Part shown: in pieces, positions 30,981 to 40,777 of the stretch | How the letters are laid out: the number at the start of each line of letters is the position of its first letter | How positions within the stretch are numbered: position 1 is the stretch's first letter | From: Herbaspirillum rhizosphaerae | GTDB lineage: Bacteria > Pseudomonadota > Gammaproteobacteria > Burkholderiales > Burkholderiaceae_D | Direction of reading: 5' to 3' | NCBI RefSeq assembly: GCF_001189965.1 | Contig: NZ_LFLU01000014.1 | Span: 1 to 64,000, forward strand | Length of the DNA: 64,000 bases | The notes under the pieces: model-generated | Databases searched by the model: none | Told to the model about the DNA's origin: nothing | Seen by the model: the letters and a program-made list of their open reading frames with translations, nothing else | Program-made: the position numbers and the translations under genes

Positions 30981-31736
30981 CTATTTTTTTGCGGACGGCC
31001 TGGCGTTGGATTTTGCCGGCGGCTTTTCCACCGGCTTCACCGGCGGCAGTTCGGCGGCGCCCATGCGGCGCAGGATCAGGCCGGTGCGATTGGCGAGGTA
31101 GGCGGAGCCGGGATTCTTGTCATAGAAGCGCGGGCGCGGCAACATCACCGCCAGCCTTGCCGCCTGGCTCGGCCCCAGGTTGGCCGCGCTGGTTTTGTAG
31201 TAGTGCAGCGACGCCGCCTCGGCGCCGAACACGCCGTTGCCCCATTCGACCACGTTGAGGTAGATCTCGAAGATGCGCTGCTTGTCCATCAGGAATTCCA
31301 GCATGTAGGTGATGACGAACTCCTGCGCCTTGCGCACATAGCTGCGCTCGCCGGAGAGAAATAAATTCTTCGCCAGTTGCTGGGTAATGGTAGAACCGCC
31401 GGCGACGACCTTGCCCTTCTTGTTATTCTTTTCGTAGGCTTTTTGCAGTGCATCCCAGTCCACGCCTTCATGCTCGGAGAAATTGGAATCCTCCGACGCG
31501 ATGATGGCGCGCTTGAGATTGTTGGAAATGCGGTTGTAGGGCACCCAGCGGAATTGCAGCTGCGCGTTGGGATTTTTTTCCTGCAGGATGGACAACTGCT
31601 GGCGCATGAAACTGGTCGAGTCGGGATTGTGATCGACCCACCACCAGATCTGCACGAAGAAATACAGTTGCAGCAGCAACACTAAGGTGAGAGGCAGCAC
31701 GATCAGCCACAGGAACAGCTTGCGCAAGAGCTTCAT
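30981..31736 (-). CDS. mtgA: Monofunctional peptidoglycan glycosyltransferase
   Basis: A 251-residue GT51 enzyme that polymerises lipid II into glycan chains. One N-terminal membrane anchor (about 8-32) is followed by the catalytic domain with [14 protein letters not shown] (Glu82 in the catalytic motif), [29 protein letters not shown] and [19 protein letters not shown]. The tail is rich in lysine, proline and alanine. Last gene of the minus-strand run from mpl; 63 nt after aroE. Confidence 0.96.
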   Translation of the reverse strand: MKLLRKLFLWLIVLPLTLVLLLQLYFFVQIWWWVDHNPDSTSFMRQQLSILQEKNPNAQLQFRWVPYNRISNNLKRAIIASEDSNFSEHEGVDWDALQKAYEKNNKKGKVVAGGSTITQQLAKNLFLSGERSYVRKAQEFVITYMLEFLMDKQRIFEIYLNVVEWGNGVFGAEAASLHYYKTSAANLGPSQAARLAVMLPRPRFYDKNPGSAYLANRTGLILRRMGAAELPPVKPVEKPPAKSNARPSAKK

Positions 31737-31799
31737 TTTTCTGATGTTTGTTATTGATTGATACAGCGCCCGGTGCCGGGTAGTCCTGAAACTACAGCT

Positions 31800-32630
31800 T
31801 CAACTTTGATTCAGTTGCGCGCGCAAGGCGGCAAATACATCGGCTGTTTCCGGCCGCACACCGCGCCACAAGAAGAACGCTTCGGCCGCCTGCTCCACCA
31901 GCATGCCCAGACCATCCCGTGCAACGGCGCCGTGACGCGCGGCGAACTCCATGAACACCGTCGGCTGCTTGCCGTACATCATGTCGTAGGCCAGTGTTGT
32001 TGCCAATGCAGTGCGCGAGAAAACGCCCGGCGGAATCGGCGGCACATCGGCCGCAAGGCTGGCGGAAGTCGCGTTGATCACCACATCGAAGGCACCACTC
32101 AGCTGCGCATATTCGGCCGCTGCCAGATTGCCGTATTCGGCGAACTGCGCCGCCAGCTCCTGCGCCTTGGCGTGGGTGCGGTTAGCCAGCACCAGCTCAG
32201 CCGGCTTCTGTTCCAGCAAGGGCAGCAAGGCGCCGCGCGAAGCGCCGCCGGCGCCCAGCAGCAGGACGCGTTTGCCGGCCAGCGCGACGCCGGCGTTGTG
32301 GACGATATCCACCACCAGTCCGGCGCCGTCGGTGTTGTCGCCGAGGATGCTGCCGCCTTCAAATTTAAGCGTATTGACCGCCCCCGCCAGGCGCGCACGA
32401 TCTGTTAAGCGATCAGCCAGCGCATGCGCTTCCAGCTTGAAAGGCACCGTGACGTTGGCGCCTTTGCCGCCGTTGGCGATGAACACCTTGACCGCCGCCT
32501 TGAAGCCTTGCAGCGGCGCCAGCAGGCGCTCGTAGCTCAGTTGCTGCGCGGTCTGCGCGGCGAACTGCGCGTGGATCTCGGGCGACTTGCTGTGGGCAAT
32601 CGGATTGCCGATGACGACGTATGCATCCAT
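31800..32630 (-). CDS. aroE: Shikimate dehydrogenase
   Basis: NADPH-dependent reduction of 3-dehydroshikimate, 276 residues. The substrate-binding [12 protein letters not shown] (8-19), the NVTVPFK lysine loop and the dinucleotide-binding [13 protein letters not shown] near 130 are all present, as is the NATSASL segment. It lies 7 nt after tonB, followed by mtgA. Confidence 0.96.
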   Translation of the reverse strand: MDAYVVIGNPIAHSKSPEIHAQFAAQTAQQLSYERLLAPLQGFKAAVKVFIANGGKGANVTVPFKLEAHALADRLTDRARLAGAVNTLKFEGGSILGDNTDGAGLVVDIVHNAGVALAGKRVLLLGAGGASRGALLPLLEQKPAELVLANRTHAKAQELAAQFAEYGNLAAAEYAQLSGAFDVVINATSASLAADVPPIPPGVFSRTALATTLAYDMMYGKQPTVFMEFAARHGAVARDGLGMLVEQAAEAFFLWRGVRPETADVFAALRAQLNQS

Positions 32631-32637
32631 TTTCTTA

Positions 32638-33525
32638 TCAGCGTGAGCTGCTCATGTCAGTCTGCAAAGTTTCCTCGTGCGTAAAACGGAAACGCGTGAT
32701 GATTTCCCAGATGTCGTCTTTGCTGGTGGTGCGCATGTTGTCGGGAAAGCGGCCGAACGGCGCCGAGCGCCGCACGATCGCCAGCGCCGCACTGTCCAGC
32801 GCGGCATTGCCGGAGCCGCGCTCAATGCGCGCACCGCCTTCTTTTTCATAAATCGTACCGTCCTGGAAAACCGGGATATAAATCACCAGTTCGCCGTACA
32901 GCTTCTTGCCATCCCGCTGCGGAAAGTTCAGCGTGCCGAGCCGTTCGATCTTTTCCTGCATGGCCTTGTAATACAAAGCGTAGCCGGCCTCGCGGGTGCG
33001 CGCGGTGATCTGCGTCTTCTTCGGTCGCTTATTGTAATCCTCGATGTTCTTGGCGACTTCGGCTTCCATGCGCGCCACCGCCTTGGCGGTGTCCAGCAAG
33101 TCCCTGGCGTTGATCTGCGGCGTGACTTCCTTCGGTTTCTCGCGCTCTGGCGTGGCCACGGTCGGCGTGGCCTTGTTCATCTGCGACAGAATCTTCTGCT
33201 GCTGCGCTTCCAGCTCGGCCACCTTGCGCTGCGCCGCCTTGACGCTGTCGCCATTCTCGACCTTGCGCATGTCCGGCAACGGCGACTTGGCGCGGCCTTC
33301 ATTGGCGTTGCCGCCGCCGTCCAGGTTCGCTTGCGCAATGGCGTCGGCCTTGACCGGCGCCTTGTCGTGCTTGGCGTTGACCAGGATCACTTCCAGCCCC
33401 GGATCGGCAGGCTTGAGCCTGAACGCGTCCGGCGCGGCAAAGTGCACGCCCAGCAGGACCGCGTGGATCGCCACGGAGCCGGCCAGAGCGATGGTCAGGA
33501 AGCGATTGTCGGCGAAATATTTCAC
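32638..33525 (-). CDS. TonB-like energy-transducing protein
   Basis: About 295 residues. An N-terminal membrane anchor ([18 protein letters not shown]) is followed by a Lys/Ala/Glu-rich periplasmic span with a likely coiled coil ([18 protein letters not shown]) and a C-terminal TonB domain ([15 protein letters not shown] to [14 protein letters not shown]). The GTG at 33525 ([10 protein letters not shown]) is preferred because it gives a normal short N-terminus; a GTG at 33615 would add 30 residues and overlap rnb by 44 nt. No ExbB/ExbD genes are adjacent. Confidence 0.85.
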   Translation of the reverse strand: MKYFADNRFLTIALAGSVAIHAVLLGVHFAAPDAFRLKPADPGLEVILVNAKHDKAPVKADAIAQANLDGGGNANEGRAKSPLPDMRKVENGDSVKAAQRKVAELEAQQQKILSQMNKATPTVATPEREKPKEVTPQINARDLLDTAKAVARMEAEVAKNIEDYNKRPKKTQITARTREAGYALYYKAMQEKIERLGTLNFPQRDGKKLYGELVIYIPVFQDGTIYEKEGGARIERGSGNAALDSAALAIVRRSAPFGRFPDNMRTTSKDDIWEIITRFRFTHEETLQTDMSSSR

Positions 33526-33571
33526 AAGTGCATCACTAGATGGAAAACGCGATTTTACGCCAAAGCCGGGG

Positions 33572-35665
33572 TCATTCCGCAGCCGGGACAGGGGTGGCGC
33601 CGGCAGTCTCGCCACTGCCGGTGCTTTCAGCGTCCTCGGCCGGCTCTCCCGGCTCTTGCGCTTCTTCGGCCGCTGCCTCGGCGTCCTCTACCGCAGCATC
33701 TTCCATACCTTGCAGCATGGCTTCGTCTTCGTCGTCCATCGGCTCGGCGTCAGCAGGCTGCTGCGCGCTCGGAATTTCCAGCAGGCGCGCTTCCACGGTC
33801 AGATCGACTTCGTCCCAGCGCAACAGATCGAGCTTGACCTGCAAGCCGCGCGCAACCTGCGGCATGCCCGGCAGGCGAATCACCAGCGGTATGTCGACCA
33901 GACGCAGGATCTCGTCCTTGAGCACCACGGCGTCGACCTGACGCGCCTGTTCCTGCGCCAGCCAGCGCAGGCACCAGTAGCGCTCCATGCCGGACTGGAA
34001 GTCGGCATAGCCGGAGTAAGCCGAATCGAATGCGGAAACGATGGCGAACAAGTCGGCGTCGCGCGGCTTGAACGGCGCCGCCAGCGGCGCGGTGACGCCG
34101 TGCTCCAGGCAAGCCAGGATTTGCCACTGATTGACCAGATCGGTATAGCGGCGCAGCGGCGAGGTGCTCCAGGCATATTGATCGACGCCCAGACCCTGGT
34201 GCGGCGCGGCGTGCGTGACCATGCGCACTTGCATCTTGGCGGCCCAGCCGCCGGCGCCGCCGCCTTGCGCGCGGTAGATGCCCGGCACGCCATGGTCGGC
34301 CATGAATTTGCCCCAGGTGCTGTTGGCGAAGATCATCAGTTCGGCAACGATCTTGTCCAGCGGCGCACCGCGCTTGCGGCGCGTGATCGTGACCACGTCG
34401 TTGTCGACGTAGAAGTTGAAATCGACGCGGTTGTTCTGTTCCGGACGCAGCCCGAAACTTTCGCGCTTGGCCATGCGGCCCTGCTCCAGCACTTGCACCC
34501 ATTGCCACAGCAGGCTGATGTCGTCCTTGTGCGGATACTCGCCGCTGTTGTTCGCCAATGCTTCTTCGGTGACCAAAGCATCCAGATCGTTGTGGCGCAG
34601 GTTGGCGGAAATCGGCACGATCTCGGCGCGCGTCTCGGTCGAAATCACCGACCAGTCCGACGGATCGAGCGTGGCGTACAGCGACAATGCCGGGCAGTTC
34701 TTGCCTTCGTCGAGCGTGAACGCTTCGACCAACGAGTCGGGCAGCATGGTGATTTTTTCGCCGGGCATGTAAACCGTCGACATGCGCTGGCGCGCCATGG
34801 CGTCGAGCGCGTCGTCGCGCTTGATGCCCAGGCCGGGCGCCGCGATGTGGATGCCGACGCGCACCTTGCCGTCGGCCAGTTTGACGACGGACAGCGCATC
34901 GTCGATTTCCGTGGTGGTGACGTCGTCGATGGAGAACGCCTGCACGTCGGCCAACGGCAAATCGGCGGGCATGGCAGGAATCTTCACCTCAGGGAAACCG
35001 CTGCCCTTGGGGAAGAATTCGAACAGGAACTTGGCGTAGTGCAGATCCTTGGGCGACGCCAGGCCGCCGGTCGACAGCATCAGGCGCTGCGGCGTGGTTT
35101 GCAATTCCTTGCAGGCGGTGTCGAGCGCCTTGAATTCGATGCCGTTCTTGTCGGGACGGAACAGCAATTGCAGCGCCATGGTCTTGAACGACTCCGGCAA
35201 TTTTCCGGCCTTCAGCTCTTCGACATATTGCGCCTGCACCAGCGCCTGCTGCTTTTTCTTTTCGACGCCGGCCAGCGCGGCTTGCAGCGAAGCGATCGGC
35301 GCCGCCTTGTAACGGCCCTTGCCCTTGCGGTAAAAATAGATCGGCGCCGAATGCAGGCGCACCAGCAAACCGGCGGCCTCATGCGGCAGCGGCGCATGGC
35401 CGAAATATTCGGCGCCCAGCTCGGCAAAGCCGAACTCTTCTTCACCCGCGACTTCCCACAGGAAATCGAGGTCGATGTCCTGCGCGACGGCCTGAGCATC
35501 TTCCAGCAACTTGGCCGGGCTCGGCGAGGCGAACTGCAGCATCACGTCCTTGGACTTGACCTTGCTGCGCTTGCCCGACGCCATTTCGACCTGATAGGCC
35601 TCGCCTTGCTGCGACAGCACGGCGCCAGCCTTGAAATCGCCGGATTCTTCAAAAAATAAATTCAT
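33572..35665 (-). CDS. RNB-domain exoribonuclease (RNase II/R family)
   Basis: A 697-residue 3'-5' exoribonuclease. The central RNB domain starts near 240 (FSIDDVTTTEIDDALSV, the catalytic aspartates) and ends with TSPLRRYTDLVNQWQ near 510. A C-terminal S1-like segment is followed by an unusual Glu/Ala/Pro-rich tail of about 60 residues (after PSAQQPAD). The N-terminal cold-shock-like part is atypical for RNase R, so this is the divergent RNB class found in betaproteobacteria. It is 10 nt downstream of ubiC. Confidence 0.9.
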   Translation of the reverse strand: MNLFFEESGDFKAGAVLSQQGEAYQVEMASGKRSKVKSKDVMLQFASPSPAKLLEDAQAVAQDIDLDFLWEVAGEEEFGFAELGAEYFGHAPLPHEAAGLLVRLHSAPIYFYRKGKGRYKAAPIASLQAALAGVEKKKQQALVQAQYVEELKAGKLPESFKTMALQLLFRPDKNGIEFKALDTACKELQTTPQRLMLSTGGLASPKDLHYAKFLFEFFPKGSGFPEVKIPAMPADLPLADVQAFSIDDVTTTEIDDALSVVKLADGKVRVGIHIAAPGLGIKRDDALDAMARQRMSTVYMPGEKITMLPDSLVEAFTLDEGKNCPALSLYATLDPSDWSVISTETRAEIVPISANLRHNDLDALVTEEALANNSGEYPHKDDISLLWQWVQVLEQGRMAKRESFGLRPEQNNRVDFNFYVDNDVVTITRRKRGAPLDKIVAELMIFANSTWGKFMADHGVPGIYRAQGGGAGGWAAKMQVRMVTHAAPHQGLGVDQYAWSTSPLRRYTDLVNQWQILACLEHGVTAPLAAPFKPRDADLFAIVSAFDSAYSGYADFQSGMERYWCLRWLAQEQARQVDAVVLKDEILRLVDIPLVIRLPGMPQVARGLQVKLDLLRWDEVDLTVEARLLEIPSAQQPADAEPMDDEDEAMLQGMEDAAVEDAEAAAEEAQEPGEPAEDAESTGSGETAGATPVPAAE

Positions 35666-35675
35666 CGATTGTTGC

Positions 35676-36245
35676 TTACATATTCAATGCCATCAGCGTA
35701 CTGAGGGCGGGTAAAAAAACATCGGTCACCAGCATGACGCTGCCGTGACGACGAAACAGAGACCGGCGCGCATACAAAGGCTGCAGCGGCGGCTGAGAGT
35801 GAAGATCGAGCGCCTGGCGCACGCGGCGCACCAGCGGATGGCCGGCATGCAGGCGGGCAAATTGAATCGGCGCGCGCGTGACCAGCGGATCGGAAAACAA
35901 ACTGCCGCCCAGCGGACGATTGCCGAGACGACGAAAAAACGGCCAGGCCGCAGCTGAAGCCAACGGCGTGACGGTATGCCCGAACAACACCGGGTGGCCG
36001 TCGCAATGCAGAATCACATCGCGCTCTTCGACCGCTTCGCGCGGCGTCAGTCCGAGCAAGCGGCATTCATCCTGCAAGGCGTTGCCGGGACGCTGGCGCA
36101 GACGCTGCACGCGCAGTTCGTCGCAACGCGCCCGCAGCTTGAAGGTCATCGAGCCGGGATCCGCCAGCCATTGCCGCAACAGCGGTCCGGCCTGCACCGC
36201 GTTCGGATGATCGAACCAGCGCGCGCGGCCAAGCAGCTTCTCCAT
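35676..36245 (-). CDS. ubiC: Chorismate pyruvate-lyase
   Basis: Makes 4-hydroxybenzoate and pyruvate from chorismate, the first step of ubiquinone synthesis; 189 residues. Family features are W-x11-GPLLRQWLADPGSMT near the N-terminus, ERDVILHCDGHPVLFGHTVTP (the Arg is the substrate arginine), LGNRPLGGSLFSD and the C-terminal TDVFLPAL. In E. coli the last motif is TELFLPA with catalytic Glu155; here that position is Asp, a conservative change. Its ATG overlaps the yqiA stop by 1 nt (TGATG). Confidence 0.85.
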   Translation of the reverse strand: MEKLLGRARWFDHPNAVQAGPLLRQWLADPGSMTFKLRARCDELRVQRLRQRPGNALQDECRLLGLTPREAVEERDVILHCDGHPVLFGHTVTPLASAAAWPFFRRLGNRPLGGSLFSDPLVTRAPIQFARLHAGHPLVRRVRQALDLHSQPPLQPLYARRSLFRRHGSVMLVTDVFLPALSTLMALNM

Positions 36246-36871
36246 CAGCTTAGTGCCTCGTCGCCGGCTTGCAAGCTATTCGGCGGATTCAAAGGGTTGA
36301 GCGGCACGATGCCGCAAAACGCCAGCACTTCGTCGGCATAGTCGGCGAATTCGCTGATGCCGTGGTCGCTGCCTTCGATCACGATTTGCTTCGCACCCGG
36401 GTAATGCGCCGTCATCTCGCGCCAGTCCAATACTTCGTCGCCGGTGGCGGCGATCAGGAAATAACGTTCGGGACGGGTAATCTTGTCCACGACCAGGGCG
36501 CGCAACTCGTCGATGTAGGCATGCTTGAACTCGAACGGCTCGTCGGAGTGATATTGCGTGGTGACGCCGACGTAGGATTCCAGATCGCGCGGCGGCTTGA
36601 CGGCCGGGTTGAGCAATACTGCGCGGCAACCGAGATGCTCGGCCAGCCAGGTGGCGTAAAAACCGCCCAGCGACGAGCCGACCACCGTCAGTTGCTCCGC
36701 AGGAAATTGCTGCGCGTAGCGCAACGCCAAGTTGATCGCTTGCGCCGGCGACGCCGGCAGTTGCGGGCAGTAGTACTCGGGCAGGCGTCCCAGCGCCTGC
36801 ATGCGTTCGGCCATGTGACGCGCCTTGAACGATTGCGGCGACGAGCGAAAGCCGTGCAGATACAAGATCAT
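36245..36871 (-). CDS. YqiA/YcfP family alpha/beta hydrolase (esterase)
   Basis: A 208-residue esterase-like protein. It opens MILYLHGFRSSPQS, has the nucleophile elbow VGSSLGGFYA near 80-89, and the catalytic Asp (TGDEVLDW) and His (GSDHGISEF) near the C-terminus. The substrate is unknown. Its start overlaps the mpl stop by 4 nt (ATGA), and its stop overlaps the ubiC start, so all three are translationally coupled. Confidence 0.9.
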   Translation of the reverse strand: MILYLHGFRSSPQSFKARHMAERMQALGRLPEYYCPQLPASPAQAINLALRYAQQFPAEQLTVVGSSLGGFYATWLAEHLGCRAVLLNPAVKPPRDLESYVGVTTQYHSDEPFEFKHAYIDELRALVVDKITRPERYFLIAATGDEVLDWREMTAHYPGAKQIVIEGSDHGISEFADYADEVLAFCGIVPLNPLNPPNSLQAGDEALS

Positions 36872-38259
36872 GCGAGCGCGTCCAGCAGCTTCTGATGGAC
36901 GCCGCCGAAACCGCCGTTGCTCATGACCAGTACATGATCGCCCGGGCGTGCCGCTTGTTGAATCGCCTGCACCAGCGCGCCGAGGTCGTCGAAGGCCTGC
37001 GCCTTGCCGCCCAGCGGCGACAGCGCTTGCGCCAGGTCCCAACCCAATGCTTCCTTGCCGCTGCCCTTGGCGCCGTAGCCGAACACCAGGTCGGCCTCGG
37101 TCAGGCTGGCGGGCAATGCATCTTTCATGGTGCCCAGCTTCATGGTGTTCGAACGCGGTTCGAGTACGGCGAGGATGCGCGCCGATCCGATTTTTTTGCG
37201 CAAGCCGGCGACCGTAGTAGCAATCGCGGTCGGGTGATGGGCGAAATCGTCGTAGACGGCGATGTTGTTGACCGTGCCGCGCAACTCCATGCGGCGTTTG
37301 ACGTTTTCGAATTTCTCCAGGGCAGCGATGGCTTGCGCTGCCGGCACACCGACGTGACGCGCAGCGGCAATTGCGGCCAGCGCATTCATGCGGTTGTGCT
37401 CGCCGGTCAGCGACCAGCGCACGGTGCCTTGCTGTTCGCCGTTGAAGGCGATGTCGAAACTGCCGTCGTCGTGGGTCTTGAGCGACCAGCCGGCCTGACC
37501 TGCATCGACGCCGAAATTCTCGTGCTCGCTCCAGCACCCGCGCGCAATCACGCGCTCCAATGCAGGTTCGCGTCCATTGACGACGAGGCGGCCAATGCCC
37601 GGCACGGTGCGCACCAGATGGTGGAATTGCGTTTCGATGGCGGCCAGATCCGGGAAGATGTCGGCGTGATCGTATTCGAGGTTGTTCAGAATCGCGGTCT
37701 TGGCATGGTAGTGCACGAACTTGCTGCGCTTGTCGAAGAAGGCGGTGTCGTATTCATCGGCTTCGATGACGAAGAAGATCGAGTCTTCCTTTTTGCCGTT
37801 TTTCTCACCCGACAGACGCGCCGAGATGCCGAAATTCATCGGCACGCCGCCGATCAGGAAGCCTGGTGCATAGCCGCAGTCTTCCAGTATCCAGGCCAGC
37901 ATGGCTGACGTCGTGGTCTTGCCGTGCGTGCCGGCCACCGCCAGCACCCATTTGTCCTGCAGGATGTGATTGCCCATCCATTCCGGCCCCGACACGTAAG
38001 GCAGGCCGCGGTTGAGGATTTCTTCCATCAGCGGATTGCCGCGCGAGACTACATTGCCGATGACGAACAGATCGGGCTGCAACTTGACTTGCTCGGGGTC
38101 GAACCCCTGGATCAATTCGATGCCCTGAGCTTCCAGCTGCGTGCTCATGGGCGGATAGACATTGGCGTCGCATCCGGTGACCTTGTGACCGGCTTCTTTC
38201 GCCAGTACCGCCAGGCCGCCCATGAAGGTGCCGCAAATGCCGAGGATATGAATATGCAT
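36868..38259 (-). CDS. mpl: Murein peptide ligase Mpl
   Basis: Re-attaches the recycled tripeptide L-Ala-gamma-D-Glu-mDAP to UDP-MurNAc; 463 residues. It opens MHIHILGICGTFMGGLAVLAKE, has the Mur-ligase P-loop AGTHGKTTTSAML near 108-120, the Mpl-specific SIFFVIEADEYDTAFFDKRSKF, and DDFAHHPTA. With ampD and anmK it forms a peptidoglycan recycling set. First gene of the minus-strand run to mtgA. Confidence 0.97.
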   Translation of the reverse strand: MHIHILGICGTFMGGLAVLAKEAGHKVTGCDANVYPPMSTQLEAQGIELIQGFDPEQVKLQPDLFVIGNVVSRGNPLMEEILNRGLPYVSGPEWMGNHILQDKWVLAVAGTHGKTTTSAMLAWILEDCGYAPGFLIGGVPMNFGISARLSGEKNGKKEDSIFFVIEADEYDTAFFDKRSKFVHYHAKTAILNNLEYDHADIFPDLAAIETQFHHLVRTVPGIGRLVVNGREPALERVIARGCWSEHENFGVDAGQAGWSLKTHDDGSFDIAFNGEQQGTVRWSLTGEHNRMNALAAIAAARHVGVPAAQAIAALEKFENVKRRMELRGTVNNIAVYDDFAHHPTAIATTVAGLRKKIGSARILAVLEPRSNTMKLGTMKDALPASLTEADLVFGYGAKGSGKEALGWDLAQALSPLGGKAQAFDDLGALVQAIQQAARPGDHVLVMSNGGFGGVHQKLLDALA

Positions 38260-38347
38260 AGTGAATCTTGATAAGGAATCCCGAGATTTTACCTGAGCGG
38301 AGGGCCTCCTCGGGCGATAACTACAAGCTCAGAGTATTATTGCGGCC

Positions 38348-38965
38348 ATGCATCAGACCGACATCGAACTCTTACGCTCAGAAATCGCCGCCGCGGCCGC
38401 CCGCATGATTGCCGAGGACGGGGCCGACTACGCCACCGCCAAGCGCAAGGCGGCGCGCCAGATCCTGGGCGACAGCAAGACGCGCGGCGACATTCTGCCG
38501 GATAACGCACAGATCGAAGAAGAAGTCCGCCTGTATAACGAACTGTTCTTCGGCGAAACCCAGCCCGCTCGTTTATTGCATTTGCGCCAACTGGCCGTGC
38601 AATTAATGGAGGAACTCGCGCGCTTCAATCCTTATCTGACCGGGGCGGTGCTCAATGGCACGGCCGGCGAACACTCCGATATCCATTTGCAATTATTTAC
38701 ATCGAGCGCGAAGGATGTCGAAATTTATCTGTTGAACAAGAATATCAACTTCGACGTCAGCGAAAGCACGCATTTCAAAGGCCGGCATGAGCCTGTCGAA
38801 ACGCTGAGCTATCTGCTGCCGCAACGGGGCGCCGCGCCGGAAGGCGTGCATCTGGCGGTGTATGATGTCGACGACTTGCGCGGCGGCATCAGGACCGCGC
38901 CCGGCAAACGCGCCGAACGTGCCGATATCGATGCGGTACGCCGCCTGATCATGGAAGAAAGCTGA
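38348..38965 (+). CDS. Conserved hypothetical, possible nucleotidyltransferase-like fold
   Basis: A 205-residue protein. The first half is helical and charged (LRSEIAAAAARMIAEDG, AKRKAARQILGD). The second half has LNGTAGEHSDIHLQLF (about 108-123), which resembles the hGS-x-SDIDL helix of minimal nucleotidyltransferases, but with Gly-Thr in place of the usual Gly-Ser and a single clear acid pair. I do not recognise a defined function. Its TGA overlaps the next ATG by 1 nt. Divergent from mpl, 88 nt apart. Confidence 0.8.
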   Translation: MHQTDIELLRSEIAAAAARMIAEDGADYATAKRKAARQILGDSKTRGDILPDNAQIEEEVRLYNELFFGETQPARLLHLRQLAVQLMEELARFNPYLTGAVLNGTAGEHSDIHLQLFTSSAKDVEIYLLNKNINFDVSESTHFKGRHEPVETLSYLLPQRGAAPEGVHLAVYDVDDLRGGIRTAPGKRAERADIDAVRRLIMEES

Positions 38966-39498
38966 TGAAGACGCGAAACATATTGCTGTTTATTCTGGTC
39001 GCCGCCATCGCCGCGGGCGTCGGCATGTACACCAGCCACAAGCAAAACCAGCCTGTACCGCAAACGCCCGAGGCGAAAGCCGTCGCCAACCTGTTCGCGC
39101 AGACCATGCCCGACGTCGCCGGCAAACCGCAGGCCTTGTCGCAATGGAAAGGCAAGCCGGTCATCATCAACTTCTGGGCCACCTGGTGTGCGCCGTGCGT
39201 GGAAGAAATGCCGGAACTGGCGGCGCTGCAGGCGGAAGTCGCACCGGTGCAAATTATCGGCATCGGCGTCGATTCCCAGGAGAACATCGCCCAGTTTGCA
39301 GAAAAATTCCATATCTATTATCCTCTCTACGTTGCCGGGACCGGCGCCACCGATTTGCTGCGGCAATTCGGCAATCAAGCCGGCGGCCTCCCCTTCACCG
39401 TTCTGGTGGGACTGGACGGAAACCTCAAAAAGGTCTATCTTGGGCGCCTGAATTTCGATGAGCTGCGCCGCGACCTGGCCTCCCTCAAAAACATGTAA
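38965..39498 (+). CDS. TlpA/ResA-type membrane-anchored thioredoxin
   Basis: A 177-residue thiol-disulfide oxidoreductase facing the periplasm. An N-terminal signal anchor (LLFILVAAIAAGVGMY) is followed by the thioredoxin-like domain with WATWCAPCVEEMPEL (the CxxC near 73-76) and the cis-proline GGLPFTVL near 140. Likely reduces cytochrome c apoproteins or other envelope thiols. Coupled to the upstream gene through TGATG. Confidence 0.92.
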   Translation: MKTRNILLFILVAAIAAGVGMYTSHKQNQPVPQTPEAKAVANLFAQTMPDVAGKPQALSQWKGKPVIINFWATWCAPCVEEMPELAALQAEVAPVQIIGIGVDSQENIAQFAEKFHIYYPLYVAGTGATDLLRQFGNQAGGLPFTVLVGLDGNLKKVYLGRLNFDELRRDLASLKNM

Positions 39499-39573
39499 TT
39501 AAAGTTTTTCTTGCCAAATGAAGGCATTTGACGGCAAAATGCGCGCATCGTCGTCAAACGGAGCCTTATCTCC

Positions 39574-40011
39574 ATGGCAATAAACCTTCTCCTCCTCAAT
39601 GGACCCAACCTGAATTTGCTGGGCACCCGGGAGCCTGAAGTCTACGGATCCACCACCCTGGCAGACATCGAGCAGCGCGCGGCCTTGCAGGCCGGCAAAG
39701 CCGGCGCCACGCTCAACGCATTCCAAAGCAATCATGAAGGCGCGCTGATCGACCGCATTCATGCCGCGAGGAAAGAAGGCGTCGACGCCATCGTGATCAA
39801 CCCAGGCGGCCTGACCCACACCAGCGTGGCCTTGCGCGATGCGCTGGCCGGCGTGGCGATACCGTTCGTGGAAGTGCATATATCCAATATTCATCAGCGC
39901 GAAGAGTTTCGCCATTTTTCATACCTGTCCGGTATTGCCAAGGCCGTGCTGTGCGGCTTCGGCGTCGACGGCTACCGTCTGGCAATTGATCATCTGCTCC
40001 AGCAGCCATAA
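39574..40011 (+). CDS. aroQ: Type II 3-dehydroquinate dehydratase
   Basis: Dehydrates 3-dehydroquinate in the shikimate pathway, 145 residues, a dodecameric enzyme. [19 protein letters not shown] (7-25) contains the flexible-loop arginine and the catalytic tyrosine; [28 protein letters not shown] and [13 protein letters not shown] complete the site. It is followed by a two-tier hairpin and accB, the usual aroQ-accB-accC order. Confidence 0.97.
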   Translation: MAINLLLLNGPNLNLLGTREPEVYGSTTLADIEQRAALQAGKAGATLNAFQSNHEGALIDRIHAARKEGVDAIVINPGGLTHTSVALRDALAGVAIPFVEVHISNIHQREEFRHFSYLSGIAKAVLCGFGVDGYRLAIDHLLQQP

Positions 40012-40031
40012 GGACACCACCCCGATTTTCC

Positions 40032-40089
40032 GGCCGGCATCGCCGCGTGGCATTCAACGCAGGACGTTGAACATGAGACGATGCCGGCC
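40032..40089 (+). repeat. Two-tier hairpin between aroQ and accB
   Basis: Outer arms GGCCGGCATCG (40032-40042) and CGATGCCGGCC (40079-40089) are a perfect 11-base match; inner arms TTCAACG and CGTTGAA (40053-40071) match over 7 bases. It is followed by TGTTT, only a weak T tract, so it may be a terminator or an attenuator before accBC. Confidence 0.6.
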
Positions 40090-40145
40090 TGTTTAACTTG
40101 TTATAGCTGTTTTGTTATATCTACTATTACTACTGAGGAATTCAC

Positions 40146-40610
40146 ATGGATTTACGGAAACTCAAAACCTTGATCGATCTGGTCGCTGAATCGGATATCG
40201 AGGAACTGGAAGTCACCGAAGGCGAGAGCAAGGTTCGCATCGTCAAATCGTCGGCGACGCCGCAAAATCAGGTCGTGATGATGCAGCCGCAAGCTGCTTA
40301 CCCGCAAACCATCCAGGCCGGCGCCGCACCTGCGCCTGTCGCGGCACCGGTTGCCGCCGCTCCGGCCGCTCCGGAAGGCCACATCGTCAAATCGCCGATG
40401 GTCGGCACCTTCTACCGCTCCTCCGCTCCGGGCGCTCCGGCGTTCGTCGAAGTCGGCAAGGAAGTCAAGGAAGGCGACACCATCTGCATCATCGAAGCAA
40501 TGAAGCTGCTGAACGAAATCGACGCCGACAAAGCCGGCGTGATCAAGCAAATCCTGGTTGAAAACGGCCAACCGGTCGAATTCGGTCAACCTCTGTTCGT
40601 AATCGGCTAA
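40146..40610 (+). CDS. accB: Biotin carboxyl carrier protein of acetyl-CoA carboxylase
   Basis: The 154-residue BCCP. The N-terminal helix ([26 protein letters not shown]) and an Ala/Pro linker (55-78) precede the biotinyl domain; the biotinylated lysine is Lys120 in [10 protein letters not shown]. Cytoplasmic, part of the first step of fatty-acid synthesis with AccC, 167 nt downstream. Confidence 0.98.
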   Translation: MDLRKLKTLIDLVAESDIEELEVTEGESKVRIVKSSATPQNQVVMMQPQAAYPQTIQAGAAPAPVAAPVAAAPAAPEGHIVKSPMVGTFYRSSAPGAPAFVEVGKEVKEGDTICIIEAMKLLNEIDADKAGVIKQILVENGQPVEFGQPLFVIG

Positions 40611-40777
40611 ATCCTGCCAGAATGCGGATGGACGGCCTGTAGTTTCACTGAGCCCGGCAATAATTGATGGCGCTCAACTGCAGGCCCGCACTGGAATTGC
40701 TTCCATGTGCTCCATCCATGGCGGATCTGGTTACCTGTATGTAAACGCTTGACTCTTGGCGACGCACATTTCCTCTT

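Noticed and set aside
33044..35659. An 871-codon plus-strand open frame
   Set aside because: Covers the complement of rnb and tonB; composition and lack of motifs mark it as a shadow.
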